A stretch of DNA of 64,000 nucleotides, from NCBI RefSeq assembly GCF_016756395.1, contig NZ_AP018365.1:4129001-4193000 (forward strand), written 5' to 3'. The notes beneath the pieces are model-generated. The model was not told the DNA's origin. It searched no databases and saw only the letters and a list, made by a program, of their open reading frames with translations. Each line of letters opens with the position of its first letter. The stretch's first letter is position 1. Shown here piece after piece: positions 45,323 to 54,448 of this stretch. The translations under genes were made by a program, and so were the position numbers. This stretch comes from Streptomyces sp. SN-593 (lineage in GTDB: Bacteria; Actinomycetota; Actinomycetes; Streptomycetales; Streptomycetaceae).

Positions 45323-46870
45323 GTGGCGAAGGCCGAGGACAGGCAGGACACGGCGGAGGGCCAGGGCGGGGAGGCCGTCGCGGCGCAGGAGCCCGCGCAG
45401 GAGACCGCGCAAGCGCTCACGGCGGACGACGCGGCCTCCGGCGAGCAGGACGGCGCGATCAAGCAGCGCAAGAACGGGCTGTATCCCGGCGTCTCCGACG
45501 AACTGGCCGCGGCCATGAAGACCGGTTGGGCCGACACCGAGCGGCGCGGCCTGGAGCCGGTGGACCAGGCGCCGTACGCGGCCGCCCGACGGGCCGCGCT
45601 GTCCGCGCGCTTCCCGGGCGAGCGGCTGGTGGTGCCCGCGGGCAACCTGCGCACTCGCGCCAATGACACGGACTACCCTTTCCGCGCCTCGACGGAGTAC
45701 GTCCACCTCACCGGCGACCAGACCCAGGACGCCGTCCTGGTCCTCGAACCGCTGGCCGGCGGCGGCCACACCGCCACCGCCTACCTGCTGCCGCGCTCGG
45801 ACCGGGAGAACGGCGAGTTCTGGCTGGACGGCCAGGGCGAACTGTGGGTCGGCCGGCGCAACAGCCTGGCCGAGGCCGAGCAGTTGCTCGGCCTGCCCTG
45901 CGAGGACGTCCGCACCGTCACCGACGTGCTGCGGGAGGCCACCGGCCCGGTGCGCGTCGTGCGGGGGTACGACGCGGGGGTCGAGGGCGCCCTCACCGAC
46001 AAGGTCACCGCCGAGCGGGACGCCGAACTGAAGGCTTTCCTGTCGGAACTGCGACTGGTCAAGGACGAGTTCGAGATCGCCGAGCTCCAGAAGGCGTGCG
46101 ACTCCACCGCCCGCGGCTTCGAGGACGTGGTGAAGGTCCTCGACCGCGCGCAGGCCACCTCCGAGCGGTACATCGAGGGCACCTTCTTCCTGCGCGCCCG
46201 CGTCGAGGGGAACGACATCGGCTACGGCTCGATCTGCGCCGCGGGCCCGCACGCCACCACCCTGCACTGGGTGCGCAACGACGGCCCGGTCCGCGCCGGC
46301 GAACTGCTGCTGCTGGACGCCGGCGTGGAGACCCACACCCTCTACACCGCCGACGTCACTCGCACCCTGCCGATCGACGGCCGCTACTCGCCGTTGCAGA
46401 AGAAGATCTACGACGCGGTGTACGACGCGCAGCAGGCCGGCATCGCGGCGGTCAAGCCCGGCGCCGCCTACCGCGACTTCCACGACGCGGCACAGCGCGT
46501 GCTCGCCGAGCGGCTGGTGGAGTGGGGCCTGGTCGAGGGACCGGTGGAGCGGGTGCTCGAACTCGCGCTCCAGCGGCGCTGGACGCTGCACGGCACCGGC
46601 CACATGCTCGGCCTCGACGTGCACGACTGCGCCCACGCCCGCACGGAGACGTACGTGGACGCCACACTGGAGCCGGGCATGGTGCTCACCGTGGAGCCCG
46701 GGCTGTACTTCCAGGCGGACGACCTGACGGTGCCGGCGGAGTACCGCGGCATAGGGGTGCGGATCGAGGACGACATCCTCGTCACCGAGAGCGGCAACCG
46801 GAACCTGTCGGCGGGGCTGCCGCGCCGCTCGGACGAGGTCGAGGAGTGGATGGCCGGGCTGAAGGGCTGA
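45323..46870 (+). CDS. Aminopeptidase P family protein (M24B)
   Basis: A 515-residue Xaa-Pro aminopeptidase. The N-terminal creatinase-like domain includes RLVVPAGNLRTRANDTDYPFR. The pita-bread catalytic domain has the five metal ligands in order: Asp (LLLLDAGVE), Asp (TADVTRTLP), His (HGTGHMLGLDVHD), Glu (LTVEPGLYF) and Glu (GVRIEDDILVT). It removes N-terminal residues before proline. A 45-residue Glu/Ala/Gln-rich N-terminal extension is present. GTG has AGGAGG 6 bases upstream and a -10 TACGAT at 45285-45290. Confidence 0.93.
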   Translation: MAKAEDRQDTAEGQGGEAVAAQEPAQETAQALTADDAASGEQDGAIKQRKNGLYPGVSDELAAAMKTGWADTERRGLEPVDQAPYAAARRAALSARFPGERLVVPAGNLRTRANDTDYPFRASTEYVHLTGDQTQDAVLVLEPLAGGGHTATAYLLPRSDRENGEFWLDGQGELWVGRRNSLAEAEQLLGLPCEDVRTVTDVLREATGPVRVVRGYDAGVEGALTDKVTAERDAELKAFLSELRLVKDEFEIAELQKACDSTARGFEDVVKVLDRAQATSERYIEGTFFLRARVEGNDIGYGSICAAGPHATTLHWVRNDGPVRAGELLLLDAGVETHTLYTADVTRTLPIDGRYSPLQKKIYDAVYDAQQAGIAAVKPGAAYRDFHDAAQRVLAERLVEWGLVEGPVERVLELALQRRWTLHGTGHMLGLDVHDCAHARTETYVDATLEPGMVLTVEPGLYFQADDLTVPAEYRGIGVRIEDDILVTESGNRNLSAGLPRRSDEVEEWMAGLKG

Positions 46871-46924
46871 GCGCCGGGGCGAGTCGGGGCTGGCGGCCGG
46901 CGCGGCGCGGGCCGGGAGCGCGGG

Positions 46925-47368
46925 TCAGGACGCCTTGAGAAGGGTGTCCTCCCGCCACTTCAGCACCTTGTCGAAGGCCACGACCGTGCCGTGCCCCGGC
47001 CGGTCGTGGAACTGAACGTGGTCGACGAGGGTCTCGATCAGGAACAGTCCGCGGCCGTGCTCGGCGTACTGGCCCCGCCGGGTCAGCGGCCGGGCCGTCC
47101 GGCGGACGCGGTCGCGGGGCAGTCCCGGCCCCGAGTCGGCGACCTCGATACGGCACCGGTCGCCCTCGATCTCGGCGGTGACGACGTACCCCGTGGCCGA
47201 AGCGGCGTGTTCCACGGCGTTCGCACACGCCTCGGAGAGAGCCACCGACAGGTCGAAGGCGGTGTCGGGGTCGACCCCGGCCGTCTCCATGGTCCCCAGC
47301 AGCAGTCTCCTGGCCAGCGGGACGCTCGCAGCCTCGCGCCGCAAATGGAGTGACCACCAGATGCTCAT
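46925..47368 (-). CDS. RsbW-like ATP-binding protein (anti-sigma kinase type)
   Basis: A 147-residue stand-alone HATPase_c_2 protein. The N-box is ALSEACANAVEHAAS, G1 is EVADSGPGLP and G2 is EHGRGLFLIETLVDHV. It is the usual size for actinobacterial serine kinases that antagonise sigma factors or their antagonists. It lies just beyond the aminopeptidase gene on the opposite strand with no sigma gene next to it. ATG at 47368 is preceded by GGAGG. Confidence 0.85.
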   Translation of the reverse strand: MSIWWSLHLRREAASVPLARRLLLGTMETAGVDPDTAFDLSVALSEACANAVEHAASATGYVVTAEIEGDRCRIEVADSGPGLPRDRVRRTARPLTRRGQYAEHGRGLFLIETLVDHVQFHDRPGHGTVVAFDKVLKWREDTLLKAS

Positions 47369-47555
47369 GCTCCAGCCTCCTGGCTGCGGCTCGACATACG
47401 GTTACGTATTGCCGCGAAGGACCGCGCGTAAGCGTGATGTTGACGTGATGCCGCTCATTCGGCGGATGCGTTCGTCACACACCGCGGGGTAGGAGTCACG
47501 CCCCGGCCGGTGGGACCGTGCAAGGGCGCCGTAGGAGGGCGAAACCGGCAGTGAG

Positions 47556-48461
47556 ATGATGACGGCCGTCATGGCTGCGCCTTCCTCCGCCTCCTGCCCT
47601 CCCGCGCCCACCGTGCGCGCGGGCGCCGGGATGCGACTGCTGCGGACCGCGGTGTTCACCGCGGTCTGCGTGCTGCTCGCGGCGGCCGGGCACGCCATGG
47701 CGTCGGGCCGTGCGGTGCCGGCCGGTTCGCTGGCGCTGGGATGGCTGGCGGTCTTCGCGGTCGTCGCCCCGCTCGCGGGCCGGGAGCGCGGACTGCCCGG
47801 CATCACCGGGCTGCTCGCCGTCGGCCAGCTCGCCCTGCACCTGGTGTTCAGCACCGGCCAGATGTGCGCCGCCGTCGCGGGCTCCTCCCGGGCCGGCGCC
47901 ACCGACCCCCTGGTCGCCGTGGCCGCCCGGTTGGTGTGCAACAGCGGCGGAGCGGCCCCGCTCACCCCCGGGGCCGCGCGGCAGGTCGTGCTGCGGGCCG
48001 GGATCGACCCGGCCGCGGTGGCCGGTGGCGGGGTGCAGCCGCGGGACGTCGGAATGCCCGGCATGTCGGCGCTCGCCGACCCGACGGGTGCGGCCGCCTC
48101 GGGCGGCGCCCACGGCGCCCACACGTCGGTGGCCGCCATGCTGCTGTCGATGTGCTCCGGTCCCATGCTGCTCGGCCACCTGCTGGCCGCCGTCGTCGCC
48201 GGGCTGCTGCTGCGCCGCGGCGAGGCCGCGCTGTGGCGGCTGGTGCGGCTGTCGGTGCGCGGCATCGCGGAGCTGACCGCGCTGCCGCCGTCCGCGCTGC
48301 GCCGGGCCCGCGCGCTGCTGGCGGCGCTCGCCGCCGCGGTGCCCTGCGCCCGCCGGCCGATACGGGGCGCCACGTGGTCGGCGACGGCCCGGCACCGTAC
48401 CGTCTGGCTGCGGCACTGCCTGGCCAGGCGCGGTCCCCCGGCGCTCGCACTGGCGGCCTGA
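47556..48461 (+). CDS. Polytopic membrane protein upstream of the copper operon
   Basis: A 301-residue membrane protein with four to five predicted helices (LRTAVFTAVCVLLAAAGHAMA, LALGWLAVFAVVAPLAG, MLLGHLLAAVVAGLLL). A Met/His-containing luminal segment (GGAHGAHTSVAAMLLSMC) might bind copper. Proteins of this type often precede YcnI-CopC/D clusters in Streptomyces. The first ATG of an ATGATG pair is used; ATG at 47571 is also plausible, and no good ribosome site is seen. Confidence 0.7.
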   Translation: MMTAVMAAPSSASCPPAPTVRAGAGMRLLRTAVFTAVCVLLAAAGHAMASGRAVPAGSLALGWLAVFAVVAPLAGRERGLPGITGLLAVGQLALHLVFSTGQMCAAVAGSSRAGATDPLVAVAARLVCNSGGAAPLTPGAARQVVLRAGIDPAAVAGGGVQPRDVGMPGMSALADPTGAAASGGAHGAHTSVAAMLLSMCSGPMLLGHLLAAVVAGLLLRRGEAALWRLVRLSVRGIAELTALPPSALRRARALLAALAAAVPCARRPIRGATWSATARHRTVWLRHCLARRGPPALALAA

Positions 48462-48716
48462 CGCGGCGTCGGCTCCCCCGCGGGGAGCGCCGGCGCGGGC
48501 GCGGGTCGCCCGGCCGTCCTCCCACGAGCGCCCCTCGCCCCCGAGGGTCCGCACCGCGTGGCCCCGCCCGTCCCCGTACCGGTGTCCGTACGGCGCCGGC
48601 CGGAGCCCGGGTACGGGTGCGCGTCGTGTGCGGGGCGGCTGCCCGTGTCCTGCCGCGCACCCGGGTGTGCGCGGTCCACCGTCAGCGCACCACTTCCCCG
48701 TGGAGATACTCCTGCC

Positions 48717-49529
48717 ATGAGCAGTTCCCGTATGCGCGGCCGTGCCGCGACCGTCGCCGCGCTCGCCGGCTCGGCCGTCCTGCTGGCCGCCGTACCCGCC
48801 TTCGCCCATGTCACCGTGCAGCCGGGCTCGGCCGCCAAGGGCAGCTACAGCACGGTCTCCTTCAAGGTTCCGTGCGAGGAGGACAACGCCTCCACCGTCA
48901 AGCTGGAGGTGAACCTCCCGACCGACCACCCCATCGCCTCGGTGTCGATCCAGCCGGTGCCGGGCTGGACCGCGAAGGTCACCACCACCAAGCTGACCAC
49001 CCCGCTGAAGACGGACGACGGCACGGTCACCTCGGCCGTCACCAAGATCACCTGGACCGGGGGGAAGATCGAGCCCGGGCAGTTCCAGCAGTTCCCGGTC
49101 TCCTTCGGGCCGCTGCCGGACAACACCGACACGCTGACGTTCAAGGCGCTCCAGACCTACAGCGACGGCAACGTCGTGCGGTGGATCGAGATCCCGCAGG
49201 CCGGGCAGCCCGAGCCGCAGAACCCGGCGCCGACCCTCCAGCTCACCGCGGCCGCGGGTGACTCGGGCGCGACGCCCGCCGCGACCGGCAGCCCCGCCGC
49301 CGCCCCGCCGGCCGCGGGTACGGCCGCGACCACCACCGCGTCGGGGAGCAACAGCGACGGCACCGCACGGGCGCTCGGCGTGGCCGGCATCGTGGTCGGC
49401 GTGATCGGCGTCGGCTTCGGCGTGTACGGCGGGCGGCGGCGTACGGCCGCGGTCGCGCCCGGTGCCGGCTCGTCCGCGGGTGCCGCCGGTGGCTCCCCGG
49501 GCGAGGGCCCCTCCGCGCCCTCGGCCTGA
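48717..49529 (+). CDS. YcnI-family (DUF1775) copper-binding membrane protein
   Basis: A 270-residue exported protein. The signal peptide ends at AVPAFAH, so the mature protein starts with His, as in the YcnI copper site. The DUF1775 beta domain follows (HVTVQPGSAAKGSYSTVSFKVP, WTGGKIEPGQFQQFPVSFG, VRWIEIP). An Ala/Thr/Pro linker then leads to a C-terminal TM (ALGVAGIVVGVIGVGFGVYG). It should bind Cu(II) outside the membrane. It is the first gene of a five-gene run for copper handling. GATACT six bases before ATG may be a -10 element. Confidence 0.9.
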   Translation: MSSSRMRGRAATVAALAGSAVLLAAVPAFAHVTVQPGSAAKGSYSTVSFKVPCEEDNASTVKLEVNLPTDHPIASVSIQPVPGWTAKVTTTKLTTPLKTDDGTVTSAVTKITWTGGKIEPGQFQQFPVSFGPLPDNTDTLTFKALQTYSDGNVVRWIEIPQAGQPEPQNPAPTLQLTAAAGDSGATPAATGSPAAAPPAAGTAATTTASGSNSDGTARALGVAGIVVGVIGVGFGVYGGRRRTAAVAPGAGSSAGAAGGSPGEGPSAPSA

Positions 49530-49621
49530 CCGGTCCCCCGCCGGGCGGCCGTGGTGCGCGCACCACCCCACCGCGGCCGCCCGGCCCCTTCGAGCACTCG
49601 CGAACAGGAACACGATCTCTC

Positions 49622-50281
49622 ATGCGCACCACCGTCAAACTCGGCGCCGCCGCCGTGACCGCCTCGGCCGCCCTCCTGCTGTCCGCCTGCGGGGGGTCGT
49701 CCTCCGGCGGCGACTCGAACGCCGCCGCCGTCGTGTCGGCGCCGGCCTCGCAGGGCCCGGGCGTCTCCCTGGACACGCCGTTCGCCAAGCCCGCACTGGT
49801 CCTGACCGACAACCACGGCAAGTCGTTCGACCTGGTCAAGCAGACCGCCGGGCACCCCGTGCTGCTCTACTTCGGCTACACCCACTGCCCCGACGTGTGC
49901 CCGACCACCATGAGCGACATCGCGCTGGCCAAGTCCAAGCTGTCCGCGGCCGACCAGGCGAAGCTCCAGGTGGTCTTCGTCAGCTCCGACCCCACCCGTG
50001 ACACCCCCACCCGGCTGAACTCCTGGCTCGGCGCGATGGACAAGAGCTTCATCGGCCTCACCGGGAAGTTCAGCACCATCCAGGCCGCCGCCCGCTCGCT
50101 CGGCGTCGGCATCGACCCGCCGGTCAAGGAGAAGGACGGCAGCATCACCGTCACCCACGGCGCCGAGGTGCTGGCCTTCTGGCCGAAGGACAACAAGGCC
50201 CACGTGCTGTATATGTCCGGCACCACCGCGGACCAGTACGCGCAGGCGCTGCCGAAGATCATCAGGAGTGAGCGGTCGTGA
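49622..50281 (+). CDS. Sco1/SenC-family copper chaperone lipoprotein
   Basis: A 219-residue thioredoxin-fold protein. The lipobox is LLLSACGG. The copper-binding CxxxC is in YFGYTHCPDVCPTTMSDIAL, and the distal His is in ITVTHGAEVLAF. Sco proteins deliver copper to the CuA site of cytochrome c oxidase. Its TGA overlaps the GTG of the PCuAC gene by 4 bases, so they are co-translated. ATG follows CGAACAGGAACACG. Confidence 0.94.
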   Translation: MRTTVKLGAAAVTASAALLLSACGGSSSGGDSNAAAVVSAPASQGPGVSLDTPFAKPALVLTDNHGKSFDLVKQTAGHPVLLYFGYTHCPDVCPTTMSDIALAKSKLSAADQAKLQVVFVSSDPTRDTPTRLNSWLGAMDKSFIGLTGKFSTIQAAARSLGVGIDPPVKEKDGSITVTHGAEVLAFWPKDNKAHVLYMSGTTADQYAQALPKIIRSERS

Positions 50282-50841
50282 CCCCGACCCCGACCAGGTC
50301 CGGCGGGCGGCGCACCCGGGTCGGCGCGGCAGCGCTGGTGGTGCTGGCCGCGCTGGCGACCGGCGGCACCATCGCGCTCACCGGCTGCTCGTCCTCTTCC
50401 GGGTCGACGGGCACGTCCGGCTCCCCGGGGTCCACGGCCGCCGCGGCGGGCGCCGGGTCCGGCAGCCCCGCGCACCTCGCGGTGACCGGCGGCTACGTAC
50501 CGCAGCCGCTGCTGACCGACATGGCCGCGGCGTACTTCACCGTCACCAACACCGGCGGGACCGCGGCCCAGCTCACCTCCGTGACCAGCGACCTGTCCGC
50601 GCACGCCACGCTGCACACCACCACCGACGACACCATGCAGCAGGTGATGTCGCTGGCCGTGCCGGCCGGCGGCCGTCTCACGCTGAAGACCGGCGGCGAC
50701 CACGTGATGCTGGAGACCCTCACCCACAAGCCGGCGGTCGGCGACAAGGTGACGCTCACCCTGCACTTCGCGCACGCCACGCCGGCCGCGGTGACCGTCA
50801 CCGTGCCGGTGCGTCCGACGACGTACCAACCGGGAGACTGA
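50278..50841 (+). CDS. PCu(A)C-type copper chaperone lipoprotein
   Basis: A 187-residue DUF461/PCuAC protein. The lipobox is ALTGCSS. The copper motif is present in order: Met in LTDMAAAYFTVTNTG, His in HATLHTTTDDTMQQV with nearby Met, and His/Met in GGDHVMLETL. It partners Sco in copper delivery to the terminal oxidase. It overlaps the Sco gene by GTGA and precedes the CopC/CopD gene by 7 bases. Confidence 0.93.
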   Translation: MTPTPTRSGGRRTRVGAAALVVLAALATGGTIALTGCSSSSGSTGTSGSPGSTAAAAGAGSGSPAHLAVTGGYVPQPLLTDMAAAYFTVTNTGGTAAQLTSVTSDLSAHATLHTTTDDTMQQVMSLAVPAGGRLTLKTGGDHVMLETLTHKPAVGDKVTLTLHFAHATPAAVTVTVPVRPTTYQPGD

Positions 50842-50848
50842 CCAGCCG

Positions 50849-52960
50849 ATGGACACACGGTCGTACGTAGGACAACCGGGCGCCCGGCGGACCTGGCCGC
50901 GACGGGTGGCGGCGCTGCTGGTCGGGCTGGGCGCGCTGGTCGGGCTGCTGCTCGGCACGGCGGTGCCCGCCTCGGCGCACGCGGCGCTGATCCACACCGA
51001 CCCGGCCGACGGGTCGGTGGTCGCGACCGCGCCGCAGCGGGTGGTGCTGACCTTCTCCGAGGGCGTGCTGCTGTCCGACGACTCGCTGCGGGTGCTCGAC
51101 CCGCACGGCACCGACGTGGCCGTCGGCACGCCGGGCCACGCGCAGGGCAAGGACTCGGGCGCCACCTCGACCGTCGCCCTCCGGTCGGGGCTGGGCGACG
51201 GCACCTACACCGTCGCCTGGCGGGCGATCTCGCAGGACAGCCACCCCGTCGCTGGCGCCTTCACCTTCTCGGTCGGCAGCCCCTCCAGGACCGAGGTCGA
51301 CCTGTCCGGCGTGGCCGCGCGCGGCGGCGGCGCGGCCAGCACGCTCTACGGCGTCGGCCGCTACGTCGCGTACGCGGGCTTCGCGCTGCTGGTCGGCTCC
51401 GCGGTGTTCCTGTCGGTGTGCTGGCCGCGCGGCGCGCTGCTGCGCCCGCTTCAGCGGATCGCGGCGACCGGCTGGGTGGCGATGGCCGCCTCCACGATCG
51501 CCCTGCTGCTCCTGCGCGGGCCGTACGTCAACGGCAAGGGGCTCGGGCAGGCGATCGACCTCGACGTGATGCGCGACCAGCTCCAGACCAGGCCGGGGGC
51601 GGCGCTGCTGTCGCGGCTGCTGCTGCTCGCGGCGGCCGCGGTCTTCCTCGCGGTGCTCTTCGGGTCCTACGCCCGGCGGGAGGACCCGGAGGAACGCGCC
51701 GACCTCGCCTGGGGGCTGGGGATCGGCGGCACCGTGATCGCCGTCGGCATCGCGGCGACGTGGGCGATGGCCGAGCACGCCTCGGTGGGCATCCAGCGCC
51801 AGGTCGCGATGCCGGTCGACGTGGTCCATCTGCTGTCGATGGCGGTCTGGCTGGGTGGCCTGATCACCCTGCTCACCGCGTTGTGGGCGCCCACGCTCGC
51901 GAACCGCCCGATCGAGCCGCACGCGGTACGCCGCTTCTCGCTGATCGGGCTCACCGCGATCACCCTGCTGGTCGGCACCGGCGTCTACCAGGCATGGCGG
52001 CAGATGGGCAGTTGGCGGGCCTTCACGGACACCTCCTACGGCCGGACGCTGCTGGTCAAGATCGGGCTGGTGTGCGCGCTGGTGGTCATCGCCTGGTTCT
52101 CCCGGCGGTGGACCGCGCGGCTGGGCCAGGCACCGGGTGCGGGTGCGGTGCCGACCTCGGCGGCGGCGTCTGCGGCTTCTGCGGCGGCCTCGGCTTCGGT
52201 CCCGCCTCCGGCTTCGGCTTCGGCTGCGGCGCGGGTTCGGTTCCAGGGCCGGGCCAAGGCGAAGGGCGCGCGGGAGCCGGTGGCGGCGATGGCCGACCGT
52301 ACGGACTCGGCCCCGGCGGGCCCGGCGTCAGGGGGCCGCGGCGCAGGCGGGGCCGACGGCGCCCGGGCCGAGCAGTTGCGGCGCCAGCAGGCCGCCCGCA
52401 GCGCCGCCCGGGCCAGGAAGGTCCTGGAGGCGGACCCCTTCCGGGGCGCGCTGCGCCGCTCGGTGCTGGCGGAGGCGGCGGTCGCCGTGGTGCTGCTCGG
52501 GGTGACCACGGTCCTGTCCGGCTCGCAGCCGGGGCGGGCCGCGGAGGAGCAGAAGGCCCTGGCTCCGGCGCCGTCCGCGTCCTCGGGCGCGGGCACCTCC
52601 ACGTCGGGCCAGGGGCCGATCTCGGTCACGGTGCCCTATGACACCGGCGGCCCCAAGGGGAAGGGCACCGCGGCGGTCACGGTGACGCCCGGGCGGGCCG
52701 CGACCCCGAACCAGGTGGAACTGGTGGTCAAGGACGCGGCCGGGTCCCCGGTCGACGTGCCGGAGGTGCGGTTGGCGTTCACGCTGCCCGCGCAGAACCT
52801 CGGCCCGATCCCGATCACCCTCCGGCACACCGGCACCGGCCGGTGGACGGCGAGTGCGGCGCAGTTGCCGCTGCCCGGCACCTGGCAGATGTCGGTCACG
52901 GTCCGCACCTCGGACATCGACGAGGTGACGGAGACGAAGAAGGTGAAGGTCACTTCGTGA
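50849..52960 (+). CDS. CopC-CopD fusion copper resistance/uptake membrane protein (YcnJ-like)
   Basis: A 703-residue protein. The signal peptide ends ASAH, leaving mature His as in CopC (HAALIHTDPADGSVV, with DSHPVAGAFTF carrying a second His). Eight or so CopD helices follow from about residue 170. The cytoplasmic loop at about residues 430-540 contains an Ala/Ser/Pro repeat insert and a charged Arg-rich helix. A C-terminal extracytoplasmic beta domain (VPEVRLAFTLPAQNLG) ends the protein, as in FixH/YtkA-type fusions. It likely imports copper for the oxidase. Confidence 0.92.
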   Translation: MDTRSYVGQPGARRTWPRRVAALLVGLGALVGLLLGTAVPASAHAALIHTDPADGSVVATAPQRVVLTFSEGVLLSDDSLRVLDPHGTDVAVGTPGHAQGKDSGATSTVALRSGLGDGTYTVAWRAISQDSHPVAGAFTFSVGSPSRTEVDLSGVAARGGGAASTLYGVGRYVAYAGFALLVGSAVFLSVCWPRGALLRPLQRIAATGWVAMAASTIALLLLRGPYVNGKGLGQAIDLDVMRDQLQTRPGAALLSRLLLLAAAAVFLAVLFGSYARREDPEERADLAWGLGIGGTVIAVGIAATWAMAEHASVGIQRQVAMPVDVVHLLSMAVWLGGLITLLTALWAPTLANRPIEPHAVRRFSLIGLTAITLLVGTGVYQAWRQMGSWRAFTDTSYGRTLLVKIGLVCALVVIAWFSRRWTARLGQAPGAGAVPTSAAASAASAAASASVPPPASASAAARVRFQGRAKAKGAREPVAAMADRTDSAPAGPASGGRGAGGADGARAEQLRRQQAARSAARARKVLEADPFRGALRRSVLAEAAVAVVLLGVTTVLSGSQPGRAAEEQKALAPAPSASSGAGTSTSGQGPISVTVPYDTGGPKGKGTAAVTVTPGRAATPNQVELVVKDAAGSPVDVPEVRLAFTLPAQNLGPIPITLRHTGTGRWTASAAQLPLPGTWQMSVTVRTSDIDEVTETKKVKVTS

Positions 52961-54306
52961 GTGCCACGGACAAGACGGCGGGTCGCACCGCCGGGCAGGC
53001 AGGCGGGAAAGCCGCCGACCGGGCAGGCACCGGTCAGGCTGGCACCGGTCAGGGTGCCGCGCGGGACGCGGCCCCGCCCGGCGTCAGCCGGCGGCGGCTG
53101 CTGGGCACCGCCGGCGCGGTCGGCGCCGCGGGACTGGTGGTCGGCGGCGGCGCGGGCGCCGCCGTGGCGGTCGGCACCCGCGACGAGCCGACCGCCCTGA
53201 CGACCGTCGGTTCGGCGCACGTCCCCTTCGAGGGCGCGCACCAGGCCGGGATCGTCGAACCGGCGCAGGCGTGCGGGCACCTCGCCGCCTTCGACCTGAA
53301 GGCCGGCGCGGACCGCAAGGCGGCCGCCGCCCTGCTGCGCCGCTGGTCCGACGCGGTCCGGGGGATGACCGCGGCCGGACGCCCCACCACCCCGGCGGCC
53401 TACGACGACCAGGTCGCCGACGACGCGGGCCCCTCCTCCCTGACCGTCACCTTCGGCTTCGGGCGCAGCTTCTTCACCCGGACCGGGCTGACCGCGAAGC
53501 TGCCGACCGCTCTGGCTCCGCTGCCGGACTTCCCAGCGGACCAGCTCGACGCCAAGCGCAGCAACGGTGACCTGTGGGTGCAGGTCGGCGCCGACGACGC
53601 GCTCGTCGCCTTCCACGCTCTGCGCGTGCTCCAGAAGGCGGCCGCCGGCAGCGCGACCGTGCGCTGGCAGATGAACGGGTTCAACCGCACCCCCGGCGCC
53701 ACCGACCGGCCCCGCACCGCGCGCAACCTCATGGGTCAGATCGACGGCACCAACAATCCGAAGCCGTCCGACGCGGACTTCGACAAACGGATCTTCGTGC
53801 CGGCGTCCGGCTCTCCCGACTGGATGGCGGGCGGCTCCTACGCCGTCGTCCGCCGGATCAGGATGCTGCTGGACACCTGGGACCACCTGTCGGTGGCCGA
53901 GCAGGAACGGGTGGTGGGGCGCCGCAAGTCCGACGGCGCACCGCTTTCCGGCGGTGTGGAGACCACTCCCGTCCAGCTCGACAAGATCAACCCCGACCGG
54001 TCACTGGCGATCGCCGGCGACGCCCACATCCGGCTGGCCGCACCCGCCTCCAACAGCGGCGCGGCCATGCTGCGCCGTGCCTTCTCCTACCACGACGGCA
54101 TCGGCACCGACGGCACCCCGGACGCGGGGCTGCTCTTCGTCGCCTGGCAGGCCGACCCGATGACGGGCTTCGTGCCGGTCCAGCGCAAGCTCGACGGCGC
54201 CGACGGGCTGTCGCGGTTCCTGCGTCACGAGGCGAGCGGGCTGTTCGCGGTGCCGGGTGGCGCGGGGAAGGGGGAGTACGTCGGACAGCGCCTGCTGGAG
54301 GGCTGA
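52957..54306 (+). CDS. TAT-exported Dyp-type haem peroxidase (EfeB-like)
   Basis: A 449-residue peroxidase. The twin-arginine signal is SRRRLLGTAGAVGAAGL. The catalytic GxxDG motif is GQIDGTNNP. The proximal haem His is in DAHIRLAAP, and the distal Arg is in LRRAFSYHDG. The start GTG overlaps the CopCD stop (GTGA). Dyp proteins with copper genes are common in Streptomyces, where they may accompany the copper-radical oxidase system. A 45-residue Ala/Gly/Thr-rich N-terminal stretch precedes the TAT motif. Confidence 0.93.
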   Translation: MSATDKTAGRTAGQAGGKAADRAGTGQAGTGQGAARDAAPPGVSRRRLLGTAGAVGAAGLVVGGGAGAAVAVGTRDEPTALTTVGSAHVPFEGAHQAGIVEPAQACGHLAAFDLKAGADRKAAAALLRRWSDAVRGMTAAGRPTTPAAYDDQVADDAGPSSLTVTFGFGRSFFTRTGLTAKLPTALAPLPDFPADQLDAKRSNGDLWVQVGADDALVAFHALRVLQKAAAGSATVRWQMNGFNRTPGATDRPRTARNLMGQIDGTNNPKPSDADFDKRIFVPASGSPDWMAGGSYAVVRRIRMLLDTWDHLSVAEQERVVGRRKSDGAPLSGGVETTPVQLDKINPDRSLAIAGDAHIRLAAPASNSGAAMLRRAFSYHDGIGTDGTPDAGLLFVAWQADPMTGFVPVQRKLDGADGLSRFLRHEASGLFAVPGGAGKGEYVGQRLLEG

Positions 54307-54436
54307 ACTCCGGGCCCGCACGGCGGGAGGGCTGGCGTGTGGCTGCCCGGCGCTGGGCGGGCCACGCGTCTCGTACGGCCGTGCGGTGCGTCGGGAACAA
54401 CAGTACGACGCGAGCGGGTGCGGCCGCGTGGGCCAT

Positions 54437-54442
54437 TAGGCT
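54437..54442 (+). promoter_or_regulatory. -10 element of pheA, leaderless layout
   Basis: TAGGCT, six bases, then ATG at 54449. No Shine-Dalgarno and no strong -35 was seen. Confidence 0.5.
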
Positions 54443-54448
54443 GAACTC

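Noticed and set aside
43256..46636. 1126-codon minus-strand open frame over the phosphatase and aminopeptidase genes
   Set aside because: Spans two well-supported plus-strand genes and their promoter region, and shows no domain pattern.
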